64,000 nt of DNA, from the NCBI GenBank assembly GCA_030005635.1, contig JARUHP010000018.1, forward strand, positions 18,408-82,407, written 5' to 3'. Made by a program: the position numbers and the translations under genes. The notes under the pieces were generated by a model. That model was not told the DNA's origin and made no database searches. It saw only the letters and a program-made list of their open reading frames with translations. This stretch comes from Deltaproteobacteria bacterium IMCC39146. Lineage in GTDB: Bacteria; Desulfobacterota; Desulfuromonadia; Desulfuromonadales; BM103. This document shows positions 52,472 to 62,093 of the stretch, in pieces. Each line of letters opens with the position of its first letter. The first letter of the stretch is position 1.

Positions 52472-54163
52472 ATGCTGGAACTCATATTAAATCAGAAACT
52501 GATATTTGGGCTAATGGGCGGTCTGGGCCTGTTCCTGTTCGGCATGAAAATCATGTCGGAAGGCTTGCAAAAAATAGCCGGCAGCCGAATGCGAAAGATC
52601 CTCAGCGCCCTGACCAGTAACCGTATTGTTGGCACTCTGGTAGGCATTGCGGTGACCGCAATGATCCAATCATCAAGCGCGACAACCGTCATGGTGGTCG
52701 GCTTTGTGAATGCTGGATTGATGTCACTGGTTCAGTCGATTGGTGTCATCCTCGGTGCTAATATAGGCACCACGGTTACGGCCCAGTTGATTGCTTTTAA
52801 AATCACCAAATACGCCTTGCCGGCAATTGGCATTGGTGCAGGCTTCAAGCTTTTCACAAAAAACAAGAAATGGAGCTATTTCGGCGAAATTCTGCTCGGC
52901 TTTGGCCTACTGTTTTTTGGGCTCTCAGTTATGAAGCACGCCTTTGACCCACTGAAGACCAGTGATGAGTTCCGCCAACTCTTCATGATCGTTGGCGACA
53001 ATCATCTCATTGGTGTCATGATCGGTGCGATTCTAACTATGATCGTACAGAGTAGCAGTGCAACGATCGGTATTACAATTGCCCTGGCAACCAGTGGCAT
53101 TCTTTCTTTTGACGCAAGTGTCGCACTGATTCTCGGTGAAAACATCGGCACGACGATTACTGCTAACCTGGCGGCCATTGGTACCAATCTGGCTGCACGT
53201 CGGACCGCCTTTGCTCATTTTCTTTTTAATTCGCTCGGTGTCTGCTACATGCTGCTTTTTTTCCCATTCTTCCTGAACTTTATCTCATCGATGAGTCCCG
53301 GTGATGCTGATTTTGTCATACAGACTCAAGACCAGGCTGCTCGAATGGGCGGAGAGCTTGGTGATAAACCTTTTATCGCAAGGCATATCGCAAACACCCA
53401 CACCATGTTTAATATCGTCAACACAATTATCTTCCTGCCTCTGGTTGGACTGTTGGCTAAAATTAGTACAGTTGTTATCCGTGGTCGTGAAGAGGATATG
53501 GAATTTCATCTTAAGTATCTCGACAACAGGGTTTTGAGCACCCCTCCTATCGCTTTGGCTCAAGCCCGTTCTGAGACCAGGCGTATGGCTCAAATTGCCC
53601 GGGAAATGGTCGACGAGACGCTACTCTTTTTGCAAGATAATGACTTAAAGAAGCTCCCCGGCTTGGAAAAGAAAGAAGATCTTACGGATGTCTTGCAGAA
53701 AGAGATTACTGATTTCCTGGTCAAGTTGTCACAAAAATCAATCACTCAGGAAACCTCCCAAGAGGTTGCTTCGATGATGAACATGGTCAATGACCTCGAA
53801 CGCGTTGGCGACCATTGTGAAAACCTATGGACTCTGAACCAGAGAAAGCTGGATCAGAAAATTACTTTCTCAGAAATAGCTATGAATGAAATTTCAGAAA
53901 TTTCAGACCTGACCCGTGAATTCCTGGCTACAATCGTTCAAGCGCTCGAGGACAAAAACACAGAAATCTTCGACGAGGCTCACAGACTGGAAGACGGTAT
54001 CGATGATATCGAGGAGCGCCTGAGAAACAACCACATCAAGCGCTTGAATACCGGAGAATGCACAGTTAACTCAGGTCTTATCTTTATCGATATGCTGCAC
54101 AACTTTGAAAAGATCGGTGACCATACCTACAACTTTGCAAAAGCTGTAGTCGGTAAAAAATAA
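52472..54163 (+). CDS. Na/Pi cotransporter family protein with PhoU-like domain
   Basis: 563 residues. Two repeated membrane halves each contain the NaPi-II motif QSSSAT (MIQSSSATTVMVVGFVNAG and IVQSSSATIGITIALATSG). The C-terminal 200 residues are helical and PhoU-like (MMNMVNDLERVGDHCENLW, FIDMLHNFEKIGDHTYNF). It would take up phosphate with sodium, or export it. Its stop overlaps the start of ppx by one base (TAATG), linking transport with polyphosphate turnover. Confidence 0.94.
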   Translation: MLELILNQKLIFGLMGGLGLFLFGMKIMSEGLQKIAGSRMRKILSALTSNRIVGTLVGIAVTAMIQSSSATTVMVVGFVNAGLMSLVQSIGVILGANIGTTVTAQLIAFKITKYALPAIGIGAGFKLFTKNKKWSYFGEILLGFGLLFFGLSVMKHAFDPLKTSDEFRQLFMIVGDNHLIGVMIGAILTMIVQSSSATIGITIALATSGILSFDASVALILGENIGTTITANLAAIGTNLAARRTAFAHFLFNSLGVCYMLLFFPFFLNFISSMSPGDADFVIQTQDQAARMGGELGDKPFIARHIANTHTMFNIVNTIIFLPLVGLLAKISTVVIRGREEDMEFHLKYLDNRVLSTPPIALAQARSETRRMAQIAREMVDETLLFLQDNDLKKLPGLEKKEDLTDVLQKEITDFLVKLSQKSITQETSQEVASMMNMVNDLERVGDHCENLWTLNQRKLDQKITFSEIAMNEISEISDLTREFLATIVQALEDKNTEIFDEAHRLEDGIDDIEERLRNNHIKRLNTGECTVNSGLIFIDMLHNFEKIGDHTYNFAKAVVGKK

Positions 54164-55080
54164 TGTTGGCTGCGATTGATGCCGGAAGCAACACTCTGCG
54201 TTTGCTGTTAGGCAAGGTTCAAAACGGCATGGTTGCCCCGTTACTTTACGAGCGCCGGATCTGCCGTCTGGCTGGTGGATTTAAAAATGAAGAGGGTTTA
54301 TCTCCTGAAGCGATGGAGAGAACCCTCTTTGCTTTTCAAGAGTTTGCAAAAATTTGTGCAATGAACCATGTCAAGAAGGTGAGGGCGGTTGGTACAGCAG
54401 CCTTTCGTCAAGCAATAAACGGCGAAAAGTTTGTGAGCGAAGTCTGTTCTAAAACTCAGCTGCCTCTTTACGTTATCTCCGGAGAAGAGGAGGCTGAAAC
54501 GATGACGGCAGGCGTGCTCTCTGCTCTCGACCCAATTCCTGATAATGCCTTGATCATCGACATTGGTGGCGGTAGTACTGAGTTTGTGCTTTGCGCTAAA
54601 CAGAAGATTCTTTGGGTCCGCAGTTTATCTTTAGGTGTCGTGCGTCTCATAGAAGGTCATGAGAGTCCGGAGTCCAGGCAGCATTTCATCACACAGACTC
54701 TTGCACAGCTTAACGTCGAATTGGAACGAGTTTGCTTGTCTAATAATGTTGATGTTGGTTCAGTTGCTCTCGTTGGAACCGCAGGGACAGTAACGACGCT
54801 CGCTGCTCTTGATCAGCAAATGACTGAGTATAACTGGAGGCAGATTAATAACTACGTTATGCCTCTTTCAAAAGTTCAGCATTGGCAAGAACTCCTTGCG
54901 CCTCTAACACCCCTCGAGCGTGAGTCCTTGCCGGGCATGGAGGCTGGTCGCGGCGACCTGATCCTTGCGGGAATTGAGATCATTCTGGGTGTGATGAAGC
55001 TGCAGAATAACGCGTCTTTAACGGTAAGTGATTTCGGTATACTGGAAGGCCTTCTGCTTTCACTGGAAAGCTCAGAATAA
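54163..55080 (+). CDS. ppx: Ppx/GppA exopolyphosphatase family protein
   Basis: 305 residues, the short form with only the ASKHA phosphatase core and no HD domain. AAIDAGSNTLRLLLG at the start, AVGTAAFRQAING, IIDIGGGSTEFVLC and LVGTAGTVTTLAAL are the phosphate and metal binding loops. It hydrolyses polyphosphate or pppGpp. It is coupled to the Na/Pi transporter gene, so polyphosphate is the more likely substrate; this is an inference. Confidence 0.92.
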   Translation: MLAAIDAGSNTLRLLLGKVQNGMVAPLLYERRICRLAGGFKNEEGLSPEAMERTLFAFQEFAKICAMNHVKKVRAVGTAAFRQAINGEKFVSEVCSKTQLPLYVISGEEEAETMTAGVLSALDPIPDNALIIDIGGGSTEFVLCAKQKILWVRSLSLGVVRLIEGHESPESRQHFITQTLAQLNVELERVCLSNNVDVGSVALVGTAGTVTTLAALDQQMTEYNWRQINNYVMPLSKVQHWQELLAPLTPLERESLPGMEAGRGDLILAGIEIILGVMKLQNNASLTVSDFGILEGLLLSLESSE

Positions 55081-55197
55081 CAGAGCCATTTCGTTGACAA
55101 TTCTGCTCAGTCTCCGCTATTATCAAGACCCTTTTGCCCACAGCTTGAAACGTGAGTTGTGGTGGCAATACATCAAAATATTTCAGAGGTTTAGTCT

Positions 55198-56964
55198 ATG
55201 CAAAAAACGATTTTGTCCGGCAATGAGGCTTTCGCCCGTGCCGCCTACGAGGCAGGTGTTACCGTAGCCTCAGCTTACCCGGGAACGCCTTCAACAGAAA
55301 TCCTGGAAAACATCACTCAATATGAGCGTATTGACGCTTCCTGGGCGCCCAATGAGAAGGTCGCTTTAGAAGTTGGTATTGGTGCCAGTATTGGTGGTGC
55401 CAGAACGATCGTGACGATGAAGCATGTCGGCGTTAACGTCGCCGCCGACCCACTGTTTACTTTCTCATACACGGGGGTCCGTGGCGGCATGGTTCTAGTG
55501 GTTGCGGATGACCCTGAGATGCATTCATCCCAGGATGAGCAGGATAGCCGACACTACGCCCGTTTTGCCAAGGTGCCGATGTTTGAACCTTCTGACAGCC
55601 AGGAAGCCCTTGATTTCACCCGTCTGGCCTTTGAGGTCAGCGAGCAGTTTGATGCTCCGATCATGGTGCGCAGCACGACTCGCATCTCCCATTCCAAATC
55701 TATTGTCGAACTGGGTGAACCCCTCATGGAACTCCCTGAAACGGGGCTGGTTCGCGATCCAAGTAAATTCGTAATGTTGCCGGGCAATGCCCGGATCCGG
55801 CATCCACTGGTTGAGAAACGTCTCGTGGACATGGCCGAATGGGCCTGTTCTCAAGGATTCAATCGTGTCGAGGCCGGCAACGGCAAGATAGGTATCATCA
55901 CTTCAGGCGTGGCTTATCAGTATACCCGCGAAGTTTTCCCGGAGGCCGACATTCTTAAGCTCGGCCTGGTGTTCCCTCTGCCTAAACAGATGATCCGCGA
56001 TTTTGCCGAACGCTTTGAAACGATTTATGTGATTGAAGAACTGGATCCCTTTATCGAAGAGCAGGTTAAGGCTATGGGGATCAACGTTATTGGCAAAGAG
56101 AAAGTGCCCATCTGTGGCGAACTAACACCCGGTCGCTTACGTCAGGCTTTTGATATCGACCCTCCAAGCTTGCCACCCATTAAGGAAGAATTGCCTCCAC
56201 GTCCACCAAACATGTGCCCGGGATGCCCACATCGTGGTGTATTCCACGCGTTGAATCGACTCAAAGCTTATGTGACTGGTGATATCGGTTGCTATACGTT
56301 GGGGTTTATGCCGCCGCTTTCTGCGATGGACACTTGTATCTGCATGGGCGCCAGTATCGGCAACGCGACTGGCTTGAGTAAGGTTTTGAACGAGGAAGAC
56401 CGTAAGAAGGTTGTTGCTGTTATAGGTGATTCAACTTTCCTGCATACCGGCCTCAATGGTCTGATGGACATGGTTTACAATAAATCGACGGCCACAGTAC
56501 TGATACTGGATAACAGCACTACCGGCATGACAGGTCGTCAGGACAACCCGGCAACCGGTTACACGCTGGACGGAGAGTTTGCCAATCAAGTTGATCTAGA
56601 GGCACTCTGTCGCGCCCTCGGGGTCAAGCACGTTGAAACAGTCGACCCGGCCCAGATGGATAATACTCGCAAGGTCATCAAGGAAGCCATGGAGCGCCCC
56701 GAGGTTTCGGTCGTTATTACGCGTCGCCCCTGTGTCTTGATAAAGCATGAAAACGTCGTGGAGGATCTGCCCCCTCTGTATGTCAAGTCAGATAAATGCG
56801 TTGCCTGCAAGGCTTGCCTGACAATCGGTTGCCCGGCGATTGAATGGGAGACGGGTAAAGATGGCTCAAAGGGGAATTGCAAGGTCGATCGTTTGCTTTG
56901 TAATGGCTGCCAGGTTTGTATGCAATTATGTAAATTCGATGCTTTCGGAGTGTGCGATGACTGA
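55198..56964 (+). CDS. iorA: Indolepyruvate:ferredoxin oxidoreductase, alpha subunit
   Basis: 588 residues. It oxidises aryl pyruvates (from Trp, Phe, Tyr) to aryl-acetyl-CoA, passing electrons to ferredoxin. The pyrimidine-binding domain starts LSGNEAFARAAYEAGVTVAS; the TPP domain has GDIGCYTLGFMPPLSAMDTC and GDSTFLHTGLNGLMDMVYN. The C-terminal ferredoxin part has two cluster motifs: CVACKACLTIGCP and CNGCQVCMQLC. AGAGG lies upstream of the ATG. It overlaps iorB by 8 bases. Confidence 0.96.
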   Translation: MQKTILSGNEAFARAAYEAGVTVASAYPGTPSTEILENITQYERIDASWAPNEKVALEVGIGASIGGARTIVTMKHVGVNVAADPLFTFSYTGVRGGMVLVVADDPEMHSSQDEQDSRHYARFAKVPMFEPSDSQEALDFTRLAFEVSEQFDAPIMVRSTTRISHSKSIVELGEPLMELPETGLVRDPSKFVMLPGNARIRHPLVEKRLVDMAEWACSQGFNRVEAGNGKIGIITSGVAYQYTREVFPEADILKLGLVFPLPKQMIRDFAERFETIYVIEELDPFIEEQVKAMGINVIGKEKVPICGELTPGRLRQAFDIDPPSLPPIKEELPPRPPNMCPGCPHRGVFHALNRLKAYVTGDIGCYTLGFMPPLSAMDTCICMGASIGNATGLSKVLNEEDRKKVVAVIGDSTFLHTGLNGLMDMVYNKSTATVLILDNSTTGMTGRQDNPATGYTLDGEFANQVDLEALCRALGVKHVETVDPAQMDNTRKVIKEAMERPEVSVVITRRPCVLIKHENVVEDLPPLYVKSDKCVACKACLTIGCPAIEWETGKDGSKGNCKVDRLLCNGCQVCMQLCKFDAFGVCDD

Positions 56965-57541
56965 CAATAAAGTAACCAATATATTGATGGCCGGTGTCGG
57001 CGGGCAGGGAACCCTTCTAGCGAGTGAAATCCTTTCCGAAGTTCTTATGCAGGCTGGCTTTGATGTTAAAAAAGCCGAAGTGCATGGTATGGCTCAGCGC
57101 GGCGGCAGTGTCGTCTCCCACGTTCGTTTTGGCAAAAAGGTTTATTCGTCAATCATTCCGGAAGGGGAAGTGGATGTCCTCTTCGGTTTTGAATTGCTTG
57201 AAACCTATCGTTATCTGCCGTTGGTCAAGGGGTCGGGAGCCGTTGTGGTTAACAACCTTAAGATAGCGCCACCGTCAGTTGCTCTTGGTAAAAGGGAATA
57301 CCCTGTTGATGTCGCTGCCAAGCTGAAAGAGTTGGTCGCCAACGTTCACGTTGTGGACGGCCTTCAGCTTGCCGAGCAGGCGGGCAATTCGAGAACTGTT
57401 AACACCGTATTGTTAGGCGCGCTCTCCAATACCCTCGAGCCTACTCATGAGCAGTGGATAGACGCGATTAAGAGCTTGGTCCCTGAGCGATTCCTTGATG
57501 TTAACTTGAAAGCTTTTGAGTTGGGGCGTCAGATTCGTTAA
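56957..57541 (+). CDS. iorB: Indolepyruvate:ferredoxin oxidoreductase, beta subunit
   Basis: 194 residues from the ATG at 56957; a reading from 56840 lies within iorA. NILMAGVGGQGTLLASEIL and VHGMAQRGGSVVSHVRFG are the marks of the gamma-type domain of 2-oxoacid:ferredoxin oxidoreductases. It forms the heterodimer with IorA. The overlap with iorA ensures equal production. Confidence 0.95.
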   Translation: MTDNKVTNILMAGVGGQGTLLASEILSEVLMQAGFDVKKAEVHGMAQRGGSVVSHVRFGKKVYSSIIPEGEVDVLFGFELLETYRYLPLVKGSGAVVVNNLKIAPPSVALGKREYPVDVAAKLKELVANVHVVDGLQLAEQAGNSRTVNTVLLGALSNTLEPTHEQWIDAIKSLVPERFLDVNLKAFELGRQIR

Positions 57542-57570
57542 TTAGCCTAGATCAAAGGCGATAAGCTTTT

Positions 57571-57720
57571 AACGCAAAGACGCAAAGGTTAAAAGAAAGA
57601 GCGCAAAGAGAAAATAAAAAAGTTTTTCGTTTGTAACCCTAGCTTCCCTTTGAGTTTTTATTCTCTTTGCGGCTTATATTAGATTTTCTTTGCGGCTTTG
57701 CGTTACGCTTTAATCTTTAA
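57571..57720. repeat. Inverted intergenic repeat of ACGCAAAG words, copy B
   Basis: The left arm AACGCAAAGACGCAAAGG (from 57571) continues with AAGAGCGCAAAGAGAAAATA. The right arm (57649-57715) has ATTCTCTTTGCGGC and TTTCTTTGCGGCTTTGCGTT. The whole gap between iorB and the first paaK is filled by this palindrome. It is the same class as 40219-40327, with the arms in the same order. Confidence 0.7.
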
Positions 57721-57763
57721 GTTTAAACAGCATCATTTCTCCAAAAGCATAAGGACTTAAAAC

Positions 57764-59068
57764 ATGATCTGGAACGACGAGTTTGAAACACTGCCACGAG
57801 AAGCTCTCGAATCCCTTCAGACTAAACGCTTGCAGCAGGTCGCTGAACGTGTTTATGCCACGGTCCCTTTTTACAAGCAGCAGTTTGATAAGGCCGGCGT
57901 TAAACCGGAGAAAATCAAGTCTCTCGATGATCTTCGTCGCCTGCCTTTTACGCTCAAGCAGGATATGCGGGACAACTATCCTTACGGCCTCTTTGCAAAG
58001 CCGCTCGACCAGATTGTTCGGATTCACGCCTCTTCGGGAACGACGGGCAAGCCGACTGTTGTTGGCTACACGAAGCGTGACATTGATAACTGGACTGAGT
58101 TGATGGCTCGCTCTTTTACTGCGGCCGGAGCTAATCGTGGTGACATCCTGCATAATGCCTATGGCTATGGGCTCTTTACCGGCGGTCTTGGCGCTCATTA
58201 TGGAGCTGAAAAGATCGGTGCTTCTGTCATCCCCATGTCCGGCGGCAATACCAAAAAGCAACTCATGATCATGCAGGACTTTGGTTCTACAGTACTCACC
58301 TGCACGCCGTCCTACAGCCTCTACCTGGCCGAAGCGGCTGCGGAAGAGGGTCTCGATATTCGCAAGTTCAAGCTGCGCATCGGTATCCTCGGTGCAGAGC
58401 CATGGTCAGAAAAACTACGCAACGAAATTGAAGAGAAGGTCGGTATCAAGGCAATCGATATCTACGGTCTTTCAGAAATTCTTGGGCCAGGTGTCGGCAT
58501 CGAATGCATTGAGGCCCAAAGTGGTCTGCATATCTGGGAGGATCATTTTATCCCGGAGATTATCGATCCGATCAGTGGTGAGTCCCTTCCTGATGGTGAG
58601 CAGGGTGAGTTGGTGATTACGACGATCACCAAAGAGGGTATCCCGATGATCCGTTATCGGACCCGGGACATTACCAGAATTATTGCTGAACCATGCATCT
58701 GTGGCCGAACTCACCGTCGTCTGGAACGTATGTGTGGCCGTTCGGATGACATGCTGATTATTCGCGGTGTCAATGTGTATCCGTCTCAGATTGAAAGCGT
58801 TCTCATGGATATCGAGGGCGTTGAGCCGCACTATATGCTCATCGTTGACCGTGAGGGAACTCTTGACACCCTGGAGGTTCAGGTTGAAGTCAACGAGCAA
58901 ACTTTCTCTGACGAGATCAAGGTCCTGCAGGGGCTTTCCCGTCGTATCGAAAAAGAAATCAAGGATCTGCTCGGTATCAGTTGCCGTATTCGACTGGTTG
59001 AACCTAAGACCATTGCTCGCAGCGAAGGTAAAGCACAGCGGGTTATCGATAACCGACCGAAAGAGTAA
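57764..59068 (+). CDS. paaK: Phenylacetate-CoA ligase, copy 1
   Basis: 434 residues. It activates aryl acetates with ATP and CoA. The adenylate-forming motifs are clear: [16 protein letters not shown] (AMP-binding loop), [15 protein letters not shown], and YRTRDITRI, with the C-terminal lid starting near [20 protein letters not shown] lies about 10 bases before the ATG. It follows iorAB, so the substrate is probably phenylacetate or indoleacetate; run in reverse it could yield ATP from aryl-acetyl-CoA. Confidence 0.94.
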   Translation: MIWNDEFETLPREALESLQTKRLQQVAERVYATVPFYKQQFDKAGVKPEKIKSLDDLRRLPFTLKQDMRDNYPYGLFAKPLDQIVRIHASSGTTGKPTVVGYTKRDIDNWTELMARSFTAAGANRGDILHNAYGYGLFTGGLGAHYGAEKIGASVIPMSGGNTKKQLMIMQDFGSTVLTCTPSYSLYLAEAAAEEGLDIRKFKLRIGILGAEPWSEKLRNEIEEKVGIKAIDIYGLSEILGPGVGIECIEAQSGLHIWEDHFIPEIIDPISGESLPDGEQGELVITTITKEGIPMIRYRTRDITRIIAEPCICGRTHRRLERMCGRSDDMLIIRGVNVYPSQIESVLMDIEGVEPHYMLIVDREGTLDTLEVQVEVNEQTFSDEIKVLQGLSRRIEKEIKDLLGISCRIRLVEPKTIARSEGKAQRVIDNRPKE

Positions 59069-59083
59069 AAGTGAGGGATGATT

Positions 59084-59515
59084 ATGAAAGTTGAACAGAT
59101 TTCCATTTTTATTGAGAACAAGTCCGGTCGACTCGCTGAGGTGGCCAGAGTCTTGGGAGAGAAGGGAGTCAATATCCGTGCTCTGTCTCTGGCTGACACG
59201 TCTGACTTCGGTATTCTAAGGTTGCTCGTCGACAATACAGATGTCGCTCAGAAAACCCTCAAAGAGAATGGCTTCACTGTTAACAAAACAGAAGTTGTCG
59301 CAGTTGAGGTTCCGGATGATCCGGGCGGTCTCTTCAATATCCTGCAGGTGCTCGATGAAGCGGAGGTCAACGTCGAGTACATGTATGCTTTTGTAGAGCG
59401 TAATGCTGGTAATGCAGTGATCATTTTCCGTTTTGACGAAGTTGATAATGCAATAGCTGTGTTGAATGGGAAGGGTGTTAGTATTTTGTCCGGAGAGAAG
59501 CTCTACAGCTTGTAG
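59084..59515 (+). CDS. Tandem ACT-domain protein
   Basis: 143 residues from ATG 59084, which has GAGGG 6 bases upstream; the ATG at 59078 overlaps that site. Two ACT domains: [20 protein letters not shown] and [20 protein letters not shown]. There is no enzyme domain. ACT pairs of this kind bind amino acids and regulate a partner; lying between two phenylacetate-CoA ligase genes it may sense an aromatic amino acid and control that pathway. Confidence 0.9.
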   Translation: MKVEQISIFIENKSGRLAEVARVLGEKGVNIRALSLADTSDFGILRLLVDNTDVAQKTLKENGFTVNKTEVVAVEVPDDPGGLFNILQVLDEAEVNVEYMYAFVERNAGNAVIIFRFDEVDNAIAVLNGKGVSILSGEKLYSL

Positions 59516-59570
59516 ACAGATATTTAGACTGTAGTGTTAATGTGATAAATCAACTTTTACGGTATCTATT

Positions 59571-60878
59571 GTGAACCATAATATTTGGGACCCCCTCCAC
59601 GAATGTCTGGAGCGCAAGGACCTTGAACGCCTGCAGCTAGAACGATTACGTTCTACCCTGGAACGCGTTGCCAAGGTGCCATGCTACAAAGATAAATTTG
59701 CAGCTTCAGGCATTTCCCCCGGTGATATTCACTCTCTTGACGATATGGCTAAGCTGCCATTTACCACCAAGGAAGATTTGCGGCAGAACTATCCTTACGG
59801 CATGTTTGCTGTGCCGATGAGAGATGTCGTCAGAATCCATTCCTCGTCAGGCACTACGGGCAAGCCCACCGTTGTTGGCTACTCCCGTAAAGATCTGGAC
59901 GACTGGTCTGGTCTGGTCGCCCGTTTCATGACCGCGGCCGGTGTTTTGCCAGATGATATCGTCCATATAGCCTTTGGTTATGGTCTTTTTACCGGTGCGT
60001 TCGGCTTGCATTATGGTGCAGAACTGATTGGCTCTGCGGTTATTCCCATGTCTGGAGGTAACACCGAACGGCAAATCATGATCCTCAAGGATTATGAGGC
60101 CACGGCTCTTGTCTGCACACCTTCATATGCTCTCACACTTGCTGACCGTATAGAAAAGATGGGCCACGATCCAAGAACTTACCTCAGCCTGAAGGTCGGC
60201 TTGTTCGGTGGCGAACCCTGGAGCGAAGAACTGCGTCGTGAGATAGAGAAACGTCTGAATATTGTTGCAACTGATAATTACGGACTCTCTGAAATTGTTG
60301 GGCCCGGTGTAGCGGGTGAATGCCTGTGTAAAAAAGGCATGCATATCTTTGAAGATCACTTTATCCCGGAAATCATCGACCCTGAAACGGGCAAGGTGTT
60401 GCCTGAAGGCGAGAAGGGTGAACTTGTTCTGACCAATATCGTTCAGGAAGCAATCCCTCTGATTCGATATCGAACACGAGACATTACCCGTCTCCATTAT
60501 GATAAATGTGATTGCGGGCGGACCCTGGTGCGTATGGAAAAAACCATGGGCCGTAGTGATGACATGCTGATTATCAAGGGGGTCAATGTTTTCCCCACTC
60601 AGATAGAAGAGATCTTGTTTCAGGTTGAAGGCTGCGAACCGCACTATCAATTGATTGTTGAAAGGGAAGGGACTCTCGATACTTTGGAAGTTCAGGTTGA
60701 GGTCAACGAAAACATCTTCTTCGATGAAATGAGAAAACAGCGTGCTTTTGTAGAGATGCTCGAGAAGCGTCTCGCAACCAATATTGGCCTGCATGCCAAG
60801 ATAAAACTTGTTGAACCCTCAGCCATACCTAGACATGAAGGTAAGGCCAACCGAATTATCGACAAAAGATACAAATAA
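59571..60878 (+). CDS. paaK: Phenylacetate-CoA ligase, copy 2
   Basis: 435 residues from a GTG at 59571. It has the same motifs as copy 1 ([49 protein letters not shown]) but a distinct N-terminus ([20 protein letters not shown]), so the two are old paralogues and not a recent duplication. Two copies may serve different aryl acids. No strong ribosome site is seen. It is the last gene of the iorAB-paaK-ACT-paaK group. Confidence 0.93.
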   Translation: MNHNIWDPLHECLERKDLERLQLERLRSTLERVAKVPCYKDKFAASGISPGDIHSLDDMAKLPFTTKEDLRQNYPYGMFAVPMRDVVRIHSSSGTTGKPTVVGYSRKDLDDWSGLVARFMTAAGVLPDDIVHIAFGYGLFTGAFGLHYGAELIGSAVIPMSGGNTERQIMILKDYEATALVCTPSYALTLADRIEKMGHDPRTYLSLKVGLFGGEPWSEELRREIEKRLNIVATDNYGLSEIVGPGVAGECLCKKGMHIFEDHFIPEIIDPETGKVLPEGEKGELVLTNIVQEAIPLIRYRTRDITRLHYDKCDCGRTLVRMEKTMGRSDDMLIIKGVNVFPTQIEEILFQVEGCEPHYQLIVEREGTLDTLEVQVEVNENIFFDEMRKQRAFVEMLEKRLATNIGLHAKIKLVEPSAIPRHEGKANRIIDKRYK

Positions 60879-60979
60879 TTATGTTCTATCTGTCTGTTTT
60901 TTAAAGTCTTTTTGAATGTTTTTCGAGCTATGATTATTGCTTGACAAAAGGCTGGTTATAAACAATAATTCGAATCCGT

Positions 60980-61056
60980 CGGGCTGTAGCGCAGTCTGGT
61001 AGCGCACTTGACTGGGGGTCAAGGTGTCGGAGGTTCAAATCCTCTCAGCCCGACCA
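60980..61056 (+). tRNA. tRNA-Pro (anticodon GGG)
   Basis: The cloverleaf can be drawn by hand. The acceptor stem is CGGGCTG/CAGCCCG, the anticodon stem CTTGA/TCAAG with loop CTGGGGG (anticodon GGG), and the T arm GGAGG-TTCAAAT-CCTCT. The encoded end is ACCA. It reads CCC and CCU proline codons. Confidence 0.96.
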
Positions 61057-61065
61057 AATAAAAAC

Positions 61066-61104
61066 AAAGACTTACAGGTTTTTACTCTGTAGGTCTTTTT
61101 TTGT
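61066..61104 (+). terminator. Terminator after tRNA-Pro
   Basis: AAAGACTTACAG (61066-61077), a 9-base loop and CTGTAGGTCTTT (61087-61098), one G-T pair, then a T-run. Confidence 0.88.
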
Positions 61105-61152
61105 TTTTCATTTTTTGTCCCCACACTGTACCCACAGATATGATTCCAGCAT

Positions 61153-61178
61153 AAAAAACCGCCCCTTTTCAGGAGCGG
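61153..61178 (-). terminator. Minus-strand terminator with no gene ahead of it
   Basis: On the minus strand CCGCTCCT, GAAA, AGGGGCGG, then TTTTTT. No open reading frame on the minus strand lies upstream of it (61180-62380), so it may be what is left after a gene was lost next to the tRNA. The stretch 61105-61438 otherwise shows no gene. Confidence 0.55.
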
Positions 61179-61438
61179 CTCTAAAGCAAATTGGCTAACT
61201 GGAAATGGTGGTCCTTTTATTGTTTATCAGGGTTTCTAGTAAACACCTCAAACACCCCTCTTCATATCATCAAAACAATGCGAGAGGACTTTTAGTAAAT
61301 ATCTCCTCATTACCACTGAACAGTATATCTCCCACAAAACCATTCTTATAACCCATGAATTCAATTCAGCCTTTTGAAATTATTGACCGCTAATGTTTTA
61401 GGGCTATACTTATTCAAATTATACTAGGAGGGCATAAC

Positions 61439-61555
61439 ATGAGAGCCATACTTTTTTTAATCACAATTCTAGCTTTTCTGTTTCTGGACTTGCCCTCCTT
61501 ACTGATGAAAAAGGTGAAATCACTAAATAGAAGCACTCCTTCGCTTAACAATTAG
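61439..61555 (+). CDS. Small hydrophobic protein, 38 residues
   Basis: ATG at 61439 preceded by AGGAGGG with 7 bases of spacing, a very strong ribosome site. The product MRAILFLITILAFLFLDLPS plus a basic tail (LLMKKVKSLNRSTPSLNN) is one membrane helix. The strong site is the main evidence for a real gene. Function is unknown. Confidence 0.5.
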   Translation: MRAILFLITILAFLFLDLPSLLMKKVKSLNRSTPSLNN

Positions 61556-61737
61556 TTCCATATCTATATCCGGTGCAGTAGAAGAAAAACGGCTTCTAAT
61601 TGATTGTGGTATTCAGGAAGCTTTTTAATCAACAAATGATACCCACCTGTATCAATTCCGAGTGGCCTTTTATTACTTATCAGGGTATGTGAAAAATATT
61701 CTATTGAGCCTATTTTTTTAAAAAAGGAGATTTTTAA

Positions 61738-61815
61738 ATGGAAGATATAATCGGCGTCATAGTTGTCCTGGTTGCAGTGTTTGTGCTGTTTCTTTTCCTT
61801 TTCCGAGGGAGGTGA
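61738..61815 (+). CDS. Very small membrane protein, 25 residues
   Basis: ATG at 61738 with AAAAGGAGA 7 bases upstream. The product MEDIIGVIVVLVAVFVLFLF ends LFRGR: one membrane helix with a positive end, as in many small regulatory membrane proteins. The GGGAGGTGA that includes its stop codon also serves as ribosome site of the next gene. Function is unknown. Confidence 0.5.
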   Translation: MEDIIGVIVVLVAVFVLFLFLFRGR

Positions 61816-61819
61816 TCTT

Positions 61820-61996
61820 TTGGAAGTTGCAGGTTTTATTCTTGCTGTATTTGTTCTTTTAATCATTTGTGTTTCGGCTTTTGGGTATTTACATCGAGAT
61901 CTCCGCTACCCAGAGTGTGGCGAAAAAATGACCCGCAATAAGAACAAAACATGGACATGCGAATCCTGCCAAACAAGGCATCCATGTTATCCATGA
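61820..61996 (+). CDS. Small membrane protein with a zinc-ribbon-like end, 58 residues
   Basis: A TTG at 61820 lies 5-6 bases after GGGAGGTGA. The product has one membrane helix (EVAGFILAVFVLLIICVSAF) then a cytoplasmic or periplasmic end with C-x-G and C-x2-C (YPECGEKMTRN ... WTCESCQTRHPC), like half of a zinc ribbon. It appears coupled to the 25-residue gene, whose stop lies in its ribosome site. An ATG at 61763 lies within the upstream gene and is less likely. From 61997 to 62210 no gene is seen. Confidence 0.55.
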   Translation: MEVAGFILAVFVLLIICVSAFGYLHRDLRYPECGEKMTRNKNKTWTCESCQTRHPCYP

Positions 61997-62093
61997 AGAT
62001 CAGACACTTTTTTTACAATTCACGAGTTCTGAGACGAAAAACGGCTTCTTATTGATAGAGGTACTCAGGAAGCTAATTCATCCTCAAATTTAT

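Noticed and set aside
57542..57763. CRISPR array suggested by repeated GCAAAG words
   Set aside because: The words are 8-12 bases, irregular, inverted to each other and without unique spacers of constant length; no cas gene is near.
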